From: 39-52-133 sp036523795
GTDB lineage: Bacteria > Pseudomonadota > Gammaproteobacteria > Burkholderiales > Gallionellaceae
Assembly: GCA_036523795.1 (NCBI GenBank)
Contig: DATDDN010000103.1
Location: forward strand, 1-36,442
Reading direction: 5' to 3'
Length of the DNA: 36,442 nucleotides
Part shown: positions 21,875-30,755 of the stretch, in pieces
Layout of the letters: every line of letters begins with the position of its first letter
How positions within the stretch are numbered: position 1 is the stretch's first letter
The notes under the pieces: generated by a model
Told to the model about the DNA's origin: nothing
Databases searched by the model: none
What the model saw: the letters and a program-made list of their open reading frames with translations, nothing else
Position numbers and translations under genes: made by a program

Positions 21875-23161
21875 ATGTATCATCATTCCGATTGCTGCGA
21901 CGCAGTGGGCATGTGTCTGTGTGCAGTGCGCTATGTGCACGCGCCGTCAGGCGAATGTACGCCACCCAACTCGGTGAGAAATTTGAGCAAGCAGAAAATA
22001 AAACTGGTCCGTAGCACTGGCGCACAGCGTTCGCAGCCCCTTTCGCCGCCTCCGGCGCGTCTGGATATCGCGGCGGAATGGATTGCGCTGGCGGACAAGT
22101 TTCTGGCCACCTTGTTGCCGGCAACCGGCGCTCAGGCGGGTGCGGTGCGACTGCTGATGCCGGATGGGCAAACGCTGCAGCTGCTGAGTGCGCAGGGGTT
22201 GCCAGCGCAGGTGCGGCGCGCCGAGATGAATGTGGCCGCCGATTGCGGCGTATGCGGCAAGGCAGCCCATGGCGCCGAGATCGATGTAGCCGATACCGGG
22301 GTGTGCGAGCAGCGTTGTGATGGCAGCACGTACTTCGCCAGCAATTGCGGTCAGGTACTCGCAGCGCCGTTGCTGCGCGACGGACAGTCGGTACCGTTCG
22401 GGGTGCTGACCCTGTTTTACGCCTCGGCGGAAGAGCAGCCGGCCGCAGGCAGCGCCGCCATCGCGTCGTATGCGCACCTCCTGGCAGTGGCACTGGACAA
22501 CGCCATGACTCATGCCGAACTGCAGCGCATCGCGGTGCAGACGGAGCGGCAGTCGATCGCCAACGAAATACATGATGCGCTGGCGCAGACGCTGTACTTC
22601 GCCAAGATGCGCAGCAGCTTGCTGCAGGATGCGATGCGCACCGAGAACCAGCTGCTGGCCTACAAATGCGCGCGGGATATCGACGAGGCGCTGGAAGGCA
22701 GCCAGAAGACCGTGCGCGAACTGGTGACGCATTTCCGCTGCCAGATGGATCCTCAGGGACTGCAATTTGCGCTGCAGAAACTGGCCAGCGAATTTGGCGA
22801 GCGCAGCAACATTGCGCTCGAGTATGTCAACCGCATCGCCACATTGGCACTGCCGCCGGAGCATGAGCTGCAGACCCTGCTCATCGTGCGCGAGGCGCTG
22901 GTGAATGTGAGTACCCATTCGGGGGCTTCGACGGCGCGCTTGATGGTGGAGTTTGAAGACGGCCGTTATGTCTTCACGGTGGAGGACAACGGCACAGGCT
23001 GCGGCAGCACCCCGGCCGAAGGGCACTACGGCCTGACGATCATGCGCGAGCGCGCGCTGCGCATGGGTGGTGAAGTACAGATTGAGAATCTGCGAGGAGC
23101 GGGTACGCGCGTGCGGCTGAGTTTTGCCGTGCCGGCGCCCCGTATGGAGCTGGAAGAATGA
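21875..23161 (+). CDS. NarX-like soluble GAF sensor histidine kinase
   Basis: The protein has up to 428 aa. A GAF-like domain at about residues 65-210 carries five cysteines, C124-x2-C127, C144-x3-C148 and C158. A HisKA_3 dimerisation helix follows with the phospho-accepting H233 in ANEIHDALAQ, then a HATPase domain (REALVNVSTHSG N-box, VEDNGTGCG, GHYGLTIMRERA). No membrane segment exists, unlike NarX itself. The start is uncertain: the first 35 residues are Cys-rich and poorly like the family, and TTG 21983 has a GGTGAG ribosome binding site, so the true protein may have 392 aa. The stop overlaps the response regulator start. The cysteines suggest a redox, metal or sulfur signal (inference). 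Confidence 0.87.
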   Translation: MYHHSDCCDAVGMCLCAVRYVHAPSGECTPPNSVRNLSKQKIKLVRSTGAQRSQPLSPPPARLDIAAEWIALADKFLATLLPATGAQAGAVRLLMPDGQTLQLLSAQGLPAQVRRAEMNVAADCGVCGKAAHGAEIDVADTGVCEQRCDGSTYFASNCGQVLAAPLLRDGQSVPFGVLTLFYASAEEQPAAGSAAIASYAHLLAVALDNAMTHAELQRIAVQTERQSIANEIHDALAQTLYFAKMRSSLLQDAMRTENQLLAYKCARDIDEALEGSQKTVRELVTHFRCQMDPQGLQFALQKLASEFGERSNIALEYVNRIATLALPPEHELQTLLIVREALVNVSTHSGASTARLMVEFEDGRYVFTVEDNGTGCGSTPAEGHYGLTIMRERALRMGGEVQIENLRGAGTRVRLSFAVPAPRMELEE

Positions 23162-23820
23162 GCGAAGTGCTACGAGTAGTTCTGGTTGACGACCACAGCC
23201 TGTGCCGGCGTGGTCTGAGCGAGCTGTTGACGCACCGCTACGGCATCACGGTGGTGGGGGCCACCGGTTCGGTCAAGGAGCTCGGCGAACTGCTCACCGA
23301 ACACAAACCTGACCTGCTGGTGATGGACCTGCGCATGGAACCGATGGATGGCCTGGGGGTGCTGGCCCAGATCCGCAAGGAAGGCCACGATACGCCGGTG
23401 ATCATCCTCACCATGAGCGATTCCGAGGCTGACCTCGCTGCCGCCCTGCGTGCCGGTGTGCGCGGCTATCTGCTGAAAGACATGGCCCCGGATGATGTGG
23501 CCGATGCCATCCGCCGGGTGGCAGCTGGCGAGATGGTGGTGGCGCCCGCGATGACCGTCAAGATGATCGGCATCCTGCAGCATGGCCAGCGCGAGAAGGA
23601 AACCAAAACCTCGCTCACCCAGCTGACCGAACGCGAACGCGAGATCCTGCAATTGCTGGCCCGCGCCGAGAGCAACAAGGCCATTGCCAAAACCCTGGGC
23701 ATCAGCAACGATACGGTCAAGCAGCACGTGCGCCACATCTTGACCAAGCTGCACCTGACTTCGCGCGTCGAGGCTGCCGTGCTGTTCGCCGTTGAGCAGC
23801 GTGATACCGAAATCCGCTGA
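23158..23820 (+). CDS. NarL/FixJ-family response regulator
   Basis: This is a 220-aa protein coupled to the kinase by an ATGA overlap. The receiver domain has acidic D11/D12, phosphorylation site D57 in LVMDLRM, T85 and K107. A LuxR-type helix-turn-helix lies at about residues 154-211 (LTEREREILQLLARAESNKAIAKTLGISNDTVKQHVRHIL). NarL-family proteins bind inverted heptamers with a 2-bp gap; the TAACCC-N4-GGGTTA sites in this window have that general form (two 7-mers and 2 bp). It is the only response regulator encoded here and is the best candidate for the shared sulfur-oxidation promoter pattern. Confidence 0.94.
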   Translation: MSEVLRVVLVDDHSLCRRGLSELLTHRYGITVVGATGSVKELGELLTEHKPDLLVMDLRMEPMDGLGVLAQIRKEGHDTPVIILTMSDSEADLAAALRAGVRGYLLKDMAPDDVADAIRRVAAGEMVVAPAMTVKMIGILQHGQREKETKTSLTQLTEREREILQLLARAESNKAIAKTLGISNDTVKQHVRHILTKLHLTSRVEAAVLFAVEQRDTEIR

Positions 23821-23918
23821 TGCGCGGCGGCGCGCACACCCTCACCTGTTCATCACCGCGCGCGCTGTTACTGCGCCGCGTGCCGCAATTTTCCGACTGA
23901 TCTTCCGCAAAATACAAC

Positions 23919-25175
23919 ATGGACGCATCCTCTCTCTCCCTGTCTGAACTCACCAAGATGGAAGACTACGACCCCAACTCGATGCAGGTCGAGCAGGCGC
24001 GCCATCTGATCCGCCAGTTCCTCAAGCCGCTCAGCCAGGTCGAGACGATTTCCCTGCAGCAAGCCTTCCAGCGCACGCTGGCCGCCGATGTGCAGTCGCC
24101 GATAAATGTGCCGCCGCACGACTATTCTGCGATGGACGGCTATGCTGCCAGTCATGCCGACCTGCAGCAGGCGCCGCGCCGCCTCAAGGTGGTGGGTACG
24201 GCGTTTGCCGGGCGTCCGTTCGACGGGCGGATCGCTGCGGGAGAGTGCGTGCGCATCATGACCGGTGCGCTGATCCCATCCGGTTGCGACAGTGTGGTGA
24301 TGCAGGAGCACGTGCGCGTGCACGGCGACGAAATCGAAGTGGGCGACGGCCATAAGCGCGGCCAGAACATCCGCCTGGTGGGCGAGGACATCAAACAGGG
24401 AGACGTGGTGCTGGCACGCGGCCGCGTTTTGCGTGGTGCTGAGATGGGCCTGCTCGCCTCGCTCGGTTTCGCCAGCGTCAACGTGTACCGCAAGCTCAGG
24501 GTCGCCATCTTCTCCACCGGCGACGAGCTGCGCCAGCCCGGCGAGACTCTCGGCACCGGGCAGATCTACGACAGCAACCGCTATTCCCTCACGGGCCTGT
24601 TGACCGAGCTGGGTGCGGACATCATCGACCTGGGCAACATCCGTGACGACAAGGACACCATACGTGCCACCCTGCAGCATGCCTCCAGCCATGCCGACGT
24701 CATCATCACCAGCGGCGGCGTGTCGGTGGGCGAGGCGGATTTCATCAAGCAGCTGCTGGCGGAACTGGGCGAGGTGGTGTTCTGGAAGCTTGCGATGAAG
24801 CCGGGGCGCCCGCTCGCCTATGGCAAGGTTGGCCAGTGCCATTTCTTCGGCCTGCCAGGCAACCCTGTGGCGGTGATGGTCACCTTCCTGCAGTTTGTCA
24901 GCGATGCGCTGCGCGTGCTGATGGGGCAGGTGCCGAAGCCGGCGTTCACCTTCCGTGCCATCACCACCACGCCCATCCGCAAGGCCGTCGGGCGCACCGA
25001 ATTTCAGCGCGGCATCCTCAGCCAGGATGCCGATGGCCGCTGGCTGGTCGCCGCAACCGGCGACCAGGGCTCAGGCATCCTCAGCTCGATGACACGGGCC
25101 AACTGTTTCATCGTGTTGCCGATGGAGCAGGGCAACGCCGCTGCAGGCCTGGAGGTGCAGGTGCAGTTGTTGTAG
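23919..25175 (+). CDS. moeA: MoeA, molybdopterin molybdenumtransferase
   Basis: This is a 418-aa protein of normal MoeA length. The recognisable segments are PPHDYSAMDGYA near residue 66, the MPT-binding domain with FSTGDEL and GQIYDSNRYSL, ITSGGVSVGEADF, MKPGRPLAYG and GLPGNPVAVMVTF, and a C-terminal domain IV. MoeA inserts molybdenum into adenylated molybdopterin. The molybdoenzyme SoeA in this window needs the cofactor. It starts 98 bases after the regulator, with ATG 23919; the ribosome binding site is weak. Confidence 0.94.
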   Translation: MDASSLSLSELTKMEDYDPNSMQVEQARHLIRQFLKPLSQVETISLQQAFQRTLAADVQSPINVPPHDYSAMDGYAASHADLQQAPRRLKVVGTAFAGRPFDGRIAAGECVRIMTGALIPSGCDSVVMQEHVRVHGDEIEVGDGHKRGQNIRLVGEDIKQGDVVLARGRVLRGAEMGLLASLGFASVNVYRKLRVAIFSTGDELRQPGETLGTGQIYDSNRYSLTGLLTELGADIIDLGNIRDDKDTIRATLQHASSHADVIITSGGVSVGEADFIKQLLAELGEVVFWKLAMKPGRPLAYGKVGQCHFFGLPGNPVAVMVTFLQFVSDALRVLMGQVPKPAFTFRAITTTPIRKAVGRTEFQRGILSQDADGRWLVAATGDQGSGILSSMTRANCFIVLPMEQGNAAAGLEVQVQLL

Positions 25176-25202
25176 GACGCTTTGCTGCATGTACGGGCAA
25201 CG

Positions 25203-25230
25203 AGAAGGCACCTTGAAGGTGCCTTTTTTG
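25203..25230. terminator. Bidirectional terminator between moeA and tadC
   Basis: AAGGCACC-TTGA-AGGTGCCTT has a T6 run on the + side. The A-rich left flank is short, so it acts mainly on moeA. The two genes are convergent, so a shared element is expected. Confidence 0.85.
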
Positions 25231-25295
25231 TCTCGACAGGCAGCATGGCGACATGCCTGAGCAGGAAAATTCCAGCCGGTCAGGTGTTGCCTGTG

Positions 25296-26210
25296 TCAGT
25301 GCTGGCCGGCCAGCATGGGCAGAATTACTCGATAAACCTGCACACCTGCCGGCCCGAGGATGACCATGCTGATGGACGGGAAGATGCACAGCACCAACGG
25401 AAACAGCATCTTGGTGGGAAGTTTCGCGGCCAGCTCTTCGGCGCGCATTTGCCGCTTGTGGCGCAAGTCGTCGGAGAACACGCGCAACGATTCACCTATG
25501 CTGGTGCCGAACTTGTCTGCCTGCGACAGCATGGACGCAAAGGTATGGATCTCGTCCACTCCGGTGCGCAAGCCGAGATTGCGCAGTGCCTGTGCCCGCG
25601 TATTGCCCGCGCGGGTTTCCAGGCTGGTCAGATGAATCTCCTCCGTCAGCGCGCGGCTGGTGATTTTCATTTCGTCGGCGACCCTCACCAGGGCTGCATC
25701 CAGCCCCAGGCCCGCCTCCACGCAGACGAGCATCAGATCCGCTGCGTCGGGGAAATTCTCAAAGATCTCGCGTTTGCGGTTTCTAATGGCGCGGTTGAGC
25801 AGGATGTTGGGCAAGTAGCAGCCCACCGTAGCGATGATCAGCAGAAACAGGATCAGCGTGTTGGACTCCAGGCTGGTGCCGGCTATGCGCAGCCCGAAGT
25901 AGCCCACGACGGTAAAGATCAAGGGTAATACGGTTTTGGCTGCGTAGAACAGAGTGGGCGCGTTCGCGTTGCGAATGCCGGCATTGATGAACTTGATGCG
26001 GAGCGGCGAGTTTTCCCAGTCGCCCTGTGGACTCGACAGCTTGGCCAGCGGACCTGCAATGTCGACGACCTTTTTCACCCAGTTGCCACTTTCTGCAGAA
26101 GGCGCCAGTTCCTGTAAACGCTGCTTCGATTTATTGGGAATGAACAGGGCAAACAGGGTTACGCTCACCATTGTTACCAGCAGGAAGATTATTGCCGCGT
26201 AAATGAACAT
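25296..26210 (-). CDS. tadC: TadC, tad pilus inner-membrane platform protein
   Basis: The protein has 304 aa from ATG 26210 (MFIYAAIIF); an upstream in-frame extension to 26282 lacks family features. It has an N-terminal membrane helix, two central ones near residues 90-135 and a C-terminal one. The T2SF domain FPDAADLMLVCVEAGLGLDAAL...RVADEM and the motif FASMLSQADKFGTSIGESLR are diagnostic. It pairs with TadB, whose gene is immediately upstream, to form the platform driven by TadA. Confidence 0.93.
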   Translation of the reverse strand: MFIYAAIIFLLVTMVSVTLFALFIPNKSKQRLQELAPSAESGNWVKKVVDIAGPLAKLSSPQGDWENSPLRIKFINAGIRNANAPTLFYAAKTVLPLIFTVVGYFGLRIAGTSLESNTLILFLLIIATVGCYLPNILLNRAIRNRKREIFENFPDAADLMLVCVEAGLGLDAALVRVADEMKITSRALTEEIHLTSLETRAGNTRAQALRNLGLRTGVDEIHTFASMLSQADKFGTSIGESLRVFSDDLRHKRQMRAEELAAKLPTKMLFPLVLCIFPSISMVILGPAGVQVYRVILPMLAGQH

Positions 26211-26241
26211 GTTGGGCCGCCTTTCTCGTTCGCATGCAGAT

Positions 26242-27231
26242 TCACACACGAATCTGACAGAGTTTGTACAACCAGATGGCACCTATCGCCATCATCCCGA
26301 TCAGGATATTGGTGATCATGATGCCGATGGGATCCGTCCACAGCAGGCTGATGAAGTCGTGGTTGGCGAAATTGAGCAGGCCGGCGAGGATAAACGGCAG
26401 CAGGCCTATGACCCATCCGGACATGCGTCCTTCTGAAGTCAGCACTTTCACCTTGGCGTGAAACTTGAGACGATTGCGGATCAGCGTGCTCAGGTTGTCC
26501 AGAACTTCCGTCAGGTTGCCGCCCGCCTCACGCTGGATGAGCACCGCGACCACAAAATAGCGCACGTCGGTGCTCGGCACTCGTTCGGTGAGATTGGTCA
26601 ACGCCTGCTGCATCGAGATGCCGAAATTGATCTCGTCGTACATGACGCGAAACTCGCCGGCGATCGGATCGGCCATTTCCTCTCCCACCATCTGCAGTCC
26701 GGACGGCAGGGCGTGGCCGGCGCGTAGTGCACGGCCGACCAGGTCGAGTGCGTCTGGCAGCTGCTGTTCCAGGCGGCGCAAACGTTTGCTGCGCTTCCAC
26801 TGCACGTACGCCCAGGGAAGGAGGAAGCCGGCCAGTGCCGCTCCCAGCTGCAGCGGCGCGATGACGCTGACAAAGGAAAGCACGATGTAGACGGTTGCCG
26901 CCAGCAGAAAGGAAGCCCGGAGCAGTTTGGCCACGTTCCACTCCAGGCCGGACTGCATGATGAACCGATCCAGATGGTTGATGCGCGGAATGCCCAGCAG
27001 CAGCTGTTCGATTGCCGGCACGCTGCTCAGCAGGCGATCCTTCAGCACCGCGGCCCGCTCACTGCTGTCCAGGCTTGCCGACAACGCGCGCAGGCGCTGT
27101 TCGATCTTTCTGGCTTCGGGGCCTTTATACGTGTTCCATATCAGGTACAGGCCTTCGATCAGCAGCACCACCGCGATGAAGGCCACAATCGCGAAGATGA
27201 GAAAGAAATGGTTTGCCAGAAGGTTGCTCAT
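26242..27231 (-). CDS. tadB: TadB, tad pilus inner-membrane platform protein
   Basis: This is a 329-aa protein with an N-terminal membrane helix (FLIFAIVAFIAVVLLIEGLYLIW), two central helices near residues 85-125 and C-terminal helices. The T2SF domain includes LPDALDLVGRALRAGHALPSGLQMV and RYFVVAVLIQREAGGNLTEVLDNLS. It lies 12 bases after tadA and 31 bases before tadC and works with TadC at the pilus base. Confidence 0.94.
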   Translation of the reverse strand: MSNLLANHFFLIFAIVAFIAVVLLIEGLYLIWNTYKGPEARKIEQRLRALSASLDSSERAAVLKDRLLSSVPAIEQLLLGIPRINHLDRFIMQSGLEWNVAKLLRASFLLAATVYIVLSFVSVIAPLQLGAALAGFLLPWAYVQWKRSKRLRRLEQQLPDALDLVGRALRAGHALPSGLQMVGEEMADPIAGEFRVMYDEINFGISMQQALTNLTERVPSTDVRYFVVAVLIQREAGGNLTEVLDNLSTLIRNRLKFHAKVKVLTSEGRMSGWVIGLLPFILAGLLNFANHDFISLLWTDPIGIMITNILIGMMAIGAIWLYKLCQIRV

Positions 27232-27243
27232 GTTCGCTCCCCC

Positions 27244-28635
27244 TCATTCATAGCGGTTGGCCGGATCGAACATCGAATCCGGCAGATCAATGCCCTGATT
27301 GCGCAGCTTGTCCGCGAACTTCGGCCGGATGCCGGTCGCCTGGAAATGTCCCGTGACTTTTCCATTCGCATCAACGCCCGTCTGCCGGAACGCAAAGATC
27401 TCCTGCATCGTGATGATCTCGCCTTCCATGCCGGTGATTTCCTGGATGCTGGTGATCTTGCGCTGGCCATCCGAAAGCCTGTTCCCTTGCACGATGACCG
27501 TGATGGCGGAAACGATCTGCTGCCGCGTTGCCTTGTGCGGCAGATTGAACCCGGCCATGCTGACCATGTTCTCCAGGCGGGAAATGGCATCGCGCGGGTT
27601 GTTGGCGTGAATGGTCGTCATCGAGCCTTCGTGGCCGGTATTCATCGCCTGCATCATGTCCACCGCTTCTGCACCGCGCACCTCCCCGATCACGATGCGG
27701 TCCGGCCTCATCCGCAGCGCGTTGCGCACCAGCGCCCGCTGGCTGATTTCGCCCTTGCCCTCGATGTTGGCCGGGCGTGTCTCCAGCCGGATCACGTGCG
27801 GCTGCTGCAACTGCAGTTCCGCCGCGTCCTCAATGGTGATGACGCGCTCCGTTTCTGGAATGTAGCCGGAGAGGATGTTGAGCAGGGTGGTCTTGCCGGA
27901 GCCGGTGCCGCCCGAAATGAGCATGTTGGTCTTCGACTTGGCCAGGCCTTCCAGCAACATGGCCATGTCCGGCGTCAGCGACTTGTAGCCGTTGACCAGA
28001 TCGCTCATCTTCAGCGGAACGACGGCGAATCGCCGGATGGACACCATGGCGCCATCCAGCGCGATCGGCGGAATGATGGCATTGACCCGCGAACCATCCG
28101 GCAGGCGCGCATCGACCATCGGGCTGGATTCGTCGATGCGCCGGCCGACGCGGGATACGATCTTGTCGATGATGCGCAGCAAATGCTTGTCATCGCTGAA
28201 GGTGACCTCGGTCAGCTCCAGCCTGCCCTTGCGCTCGACATACACCTGGTTGTAGCTGTTGACCAGGATATCGGATACGGTCGGGTCCGCCATCAGCAGT
28301 TCCAGCGGCCCCAGTCCGAGCATCTCGTTCTGGATGTCGCGAACAAGCGCGCGCCGTTCCTGTTCATTGATCGGCGCTGGGCTCTCGGCCAGCATGTGCT
28401 CGACCAGCATGGCGATTTCCTGGCGCAGGCGCAGCTCGGGCATGGCCTCCAGTGAGGCCAGGTCCACCTTGTCCAGAATCTGCAGGTGCAGCTTGTTCTT
28501 GAGCCTGACATACGCTTCGGTTGACGCCGATACCGCGCGCTGCGGCGTTGGCGGTTCGGCAATCACGGCAGCCAGCGGCTTCTGTTCTTCCTGCTTGCTT
28601 GCGATGAGCAGCTCCCTGATATTTGTGGTTCCCAT
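27244..28635 (-). CDS. tadA: TadA/CpaF, tad pilus assembly ATPase
   Basis: This is a 463-aa secretion ATPase of the VirB11/PilT type. Walker A GGTGSGKTT is at residues 242-250, followed by the Asp box VITIEDAAELQLQ, Walker B GEVRGAEAVDMMQA and the His box GSMTTIHANNP. The N-terminal domain has the conserved PLELLMADPTVSDILVN. It powers Flp pilus extension, and in tad systems retraction too. Confidence 0.96.
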   Translation of the reverse strand: MGTTNIRELLIASKQEEQKPLAAVIAEPPTPQRAVSASTEAYVRLKNKLHLQILDKVDLASLEAMPELRLRQEIAMLVEHMLAESPAPINEQERRALVRDIQNEMLGLGPLELLMADPTVSDILVNSYNQVYVERKGRLELTEVTFSDDKHLLRIIDKIVSRVGRRIDESSPMVDARLPDGSRVNAIIPPIALDGAMVSIRRFAVVPLKMSDLVNGYKSLTPDMAMLLEGLAKSKTNMLISGGTGSGKTTLLNILSGYIPETERVITIEDAAELQLQQPHVIRLETRPANIEGKGEISQRALVRNALRMRPDRIVIGEVRGAEAVDMMQAMNTGHEGSMTTIHANNPRDAISRLENMVSMAGFNLPHKATRQQIVSAITVIVQGNRLSDGQRKITSIQEITGMEGEIITMQEIFAFRQTGVDANGKVTGHFQATGIRPKFADKLRNQGIDLPDSMFDPANRYE

Positions 28636-28681
28636 GGCGTGGCCTTTCCTGAGTTGATTTCCCGGGGCGGATTGACACTGA

Positions 28682-29842
28682 TTAGTTCTTCAACAGCCGG
28701 CTGAACAAGCCCCCCTGCGCCCGATCAATCTTGGGCAGCAGCGATTCAGCCATCTCCCTGATGGCAAGATGCACGACGCTGGATTTGGAAACGGCCTCCA
28801 GCGGCACGCCCTGGTTGATGGCCCTGGCCACTTCCTTGTAGCCGTTGGGGATGGTGCGCATCCTGTTGACCCCGGAGCTTTCGCGCAGATCATCCAGCCC
28901 GATCTCTGCATTCCTCATGTAGCGGTTGACCAGCAACTCGACCTTGTCCTGCGTATACCCCAGTGAGCGGAATATGGTCATCATGCGATTGGCATTGCGC
29001 ACGTCGGGCAGCAATGCCTGCACGACCAGGAAAATATTGTGGGAGCGATCCAGTGCCTTGATGGTCAGATCATCCAGGTTGTTGCTGACGTCGAGGATGA
29101 CAAAATCGTATTGATTGATTGCCAGGTTCAGGATTGCGTCCAGATGCTCCGGCTTGATTTGCAGCGATTGCGCCGCATCTTCCGGCGCGGCCAGGATTTC
29201 GTAGGTGGACGTGACCTGTACCGTGGACGCGCTCAGGAACGAGGCATCCAGCCGCGCCAGGTTGCGTGCGACGTCGGCAATGTCGCTGGTTGCCTTGCGA
29301 TCATGCACGGTGAGCACTGCCTCGCCATATTGCAGATTGAGGTCGATAAGCAAGACCTTCTTGCTTTCCTTGCTCAATTGATAGCCCAGATTGGTGGCCA
29401 GGAAAGTGGCGCCGCTGCCGCCCTTGCATGGAATCAGCGCGATGACCCGTCCTGCGCGCTGGCTGCCGCGCAGGCCCAGCTTCGCCTCCGTGCGCGCGAT
29501 CGCGGCCTCCAGCGCCGTCTTGTTCACCGGCGACGGCAGCACCTCGCGCACACCGACGCGCATGGCGTTGATGAGGAATTCCGAAGTATGTTGCGAGCAG
29601 AGCATGATGATGGTCAGCTGCGGGTGGTTGGTGGTGATGGCCTCGATTGGCGCAAGTTCGCCGGCGTCGTGGCACATCCCCTCCACGATGATCACGTCCG
29701 GGTGCTCCTGTTCGCTCAGGGTGCGCAGCTTGCTGATGCCGCCTTCATGGAGGGTGACCAGGTGCGAAGGGTTGGCATGCTCAAGGATGGCGCTGATCTC
29801 TTGCAGAGACTGTGGGCTTGGAGAAATGACGGTGATTTTCAT
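28682..29842 (-). CDS. tadZ: TadZ/CpaE, tad localisation ATPase
   Basis: The protein has 386 aa from ATG 29842, which has AGGAGAG upstream; a longer frame to 30061 overlaps the TadE-like gene and is rejected. An atypical receiver-like domain occupies residues 1-120 with no clear phosphorylatable Asp pattern. A ParA/MinD-like ATPase follows with deviant Walker A CKGGSGAT (139-146), and VLLIDLNLQYGEAVL and QYDFVILDVSNNLD. TadZ directs the tad machine to its cell location. Confidence 0.92.
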   Translation of the reverse strand: MKITVISPSPQSLQEISAILEHANPSHLVTLHEGGISKLRTLSEQEHPDVIIVEGMCHDAGELAPIEAITTNHPQLTIIMLCSQHTSEFLINAMRVGVREVLPSPVNKTALEAAIARTEAKLGLRGSQRAGRVIALIPCKGGSGATFLATNLGYQLSKESKKVLLIDLNLQYGEAVLTVHDRKATSDIADVARNLARLDASFLSASTVQVTSTYEILAAPEDAAQSLQIKPEHLDAILNLAINQYDFVILDVSNNLDDLTIKALDRSHNIFLVVQALLPDVRNANRMMTIFRSLGYTQDKVELLVNRYMRNAEIGLDDLRESSGVNRMRTIPNGYKEVARAINQGVPLEAVSKSSVVHLAIREMAESLLPKIDRAQGGLFSRLLKN

Positions 29843-29868
29843 TTGGGACTCTCCTGATTGGGTTTTAT

Positions 29869-30300
29869 CTAACAAGCGTACGTGGCCGCCACCGGGTCTT
29901 GCTTCATCGCTTCCCTGGGCAAGGTGGTGGAAAAGGTGGGCATGGGTATCGGTGCGAGAGCCGCAACGCCAGCGATGGGGGATATCCACTGATAATTGAG
30001 GCCGGTGATGGTGACCGTGACCGACTGGCAGGTAGCCGGCGTGCAACCTGAGGGATTCCATGCCAGATTGATGGCATTGATCTGCGGCAGCATGCCCTGC
30101 ATTCTTGCCAGCACCTTGGCCTGGTTGGTGGTGTCGCCGCAGACCGTGGCAAAGCGGGCTCCATTGCGCGCGGCCTCATTGGCGATATTCCAGGTGAACA
30201 GCATGCGCGCAAAATCCGTGATGCCGAGGAAGAAGGTCAGGAAGATGATGAGCACCAGCGAGAATTCAACCACCGTGCTGCCGGATTGTTTTTTGTTCAT
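29869..30300 (-). CDS. tadE: TadE-like minor pseudopilin
   Basis: The protein has 143 aa from ATG 30300, coupled to the previous gene (ATGA). The N-terminus MNKKQSGSTVVEFSLVLIIF has the TadE signature (G-S/A-x-x-V/A-E-F) followed by one membrane helix. The rest is periplasmic with a few cysteines (VCGDT, SGCTPATC and a terminal AC). It is likely a prepilin-peptidase substrate and minor component of the pilus. Confidence 0.88.
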   Translation of the reverse strand: MNKKQSGSTVVEFSLVLIIFLTFFLGITDFARMLFTWNIANEAARNGARFATVCGDTTNQAKVLARMQGMLPQINAINLAWNPSGCTPATCQSVTVTITGLNYQWISPIAGVAALAPIPMPTFSTTLPREAMKQDPVAATYAC

Positions 30301-30746
30301 GACGGGCACCTCATGGTCGCGCTGATGTCGTGAAAAGTGATATTGCCAAATACCGTCCCGAACACGCCGGTCACCAGTGGCTTGAAGGTGTATCCACTGA
30401 CTTTGATGGTCACTGTATTGATCAGGGGCATCGAGCCAGTTGTCTGCCAGGTCGGCGTGGGTACATTGCTGACTGTCAGGCCGGGTACGAGGGGCGTTCC
30501 CGTGCCGGAGGGGGTGCCGTACACAACCAGATTCGTCGCCGCGGCGATTGCTGCCGGGTCCGCTATCAGCGCACTGTTCGGGGTCTGTATTGACAGATAG
30601 CGCGCGGCGCTGCGCACTGACTTGACGATGGTGTTGTACTGATAGATGGCGCGGCCGAACTCGGTGGTGATCATGGTCAATAGCAAAAGCAAGGGGAGAG
30701 TCAAAGCAAACTCCACCATTGCCACACCGTTCTGCCTTGCGTTCAT
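30297..30746 (-). CDS. TadE-family minor pseudopilin, second copy
   Basis: This is a 149-aa protein with an N-terminal motif MNARQNGVAMVEFALTLPLL and a hydrophobic helix (TLPLLLLLTMITTEFGRAIY), typical of TadE/TadF. It precedes another TadE-like gene in the same operon; one of the two may act as TadF. The C-terminal half is low in charge and rich in Thr/Pro/Val. Confidence 0.88.
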   Translation of the reverse strand: MNARQNGVAMVEFALTLPLLLLLTMITTEFGRAIYQYNTIVKSVRSAARYLSIQTPNSALIADPAAIAAATNLVVYGTPSGTGTPLVPGLTVSNVPTPTWQTTGSMPLINTVTIKVSGYTFKPLVTGVFGTVFGNITFHDISATMRCPS

Positions 30747-30755
30747 GATGTTCTC

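Noticed and set aside
26974..28455. A 493-codon open frame on the + strand opposite tadA and tadB
   Set aside because: It is the antisense of two clear T2SF/ATPase genes. It has no recognisable domain, and its composition (rich in Arg, His, Asp, Gln) is typical of a reverse-strand shadow in GC-rich DNA.
29843..30061. N-terminal extension of TadZ by 73 residues
   Set aside because: It overlaps the TadE-like gene almost entirely, while ATG 29842 has an excellent ribosome binding site.
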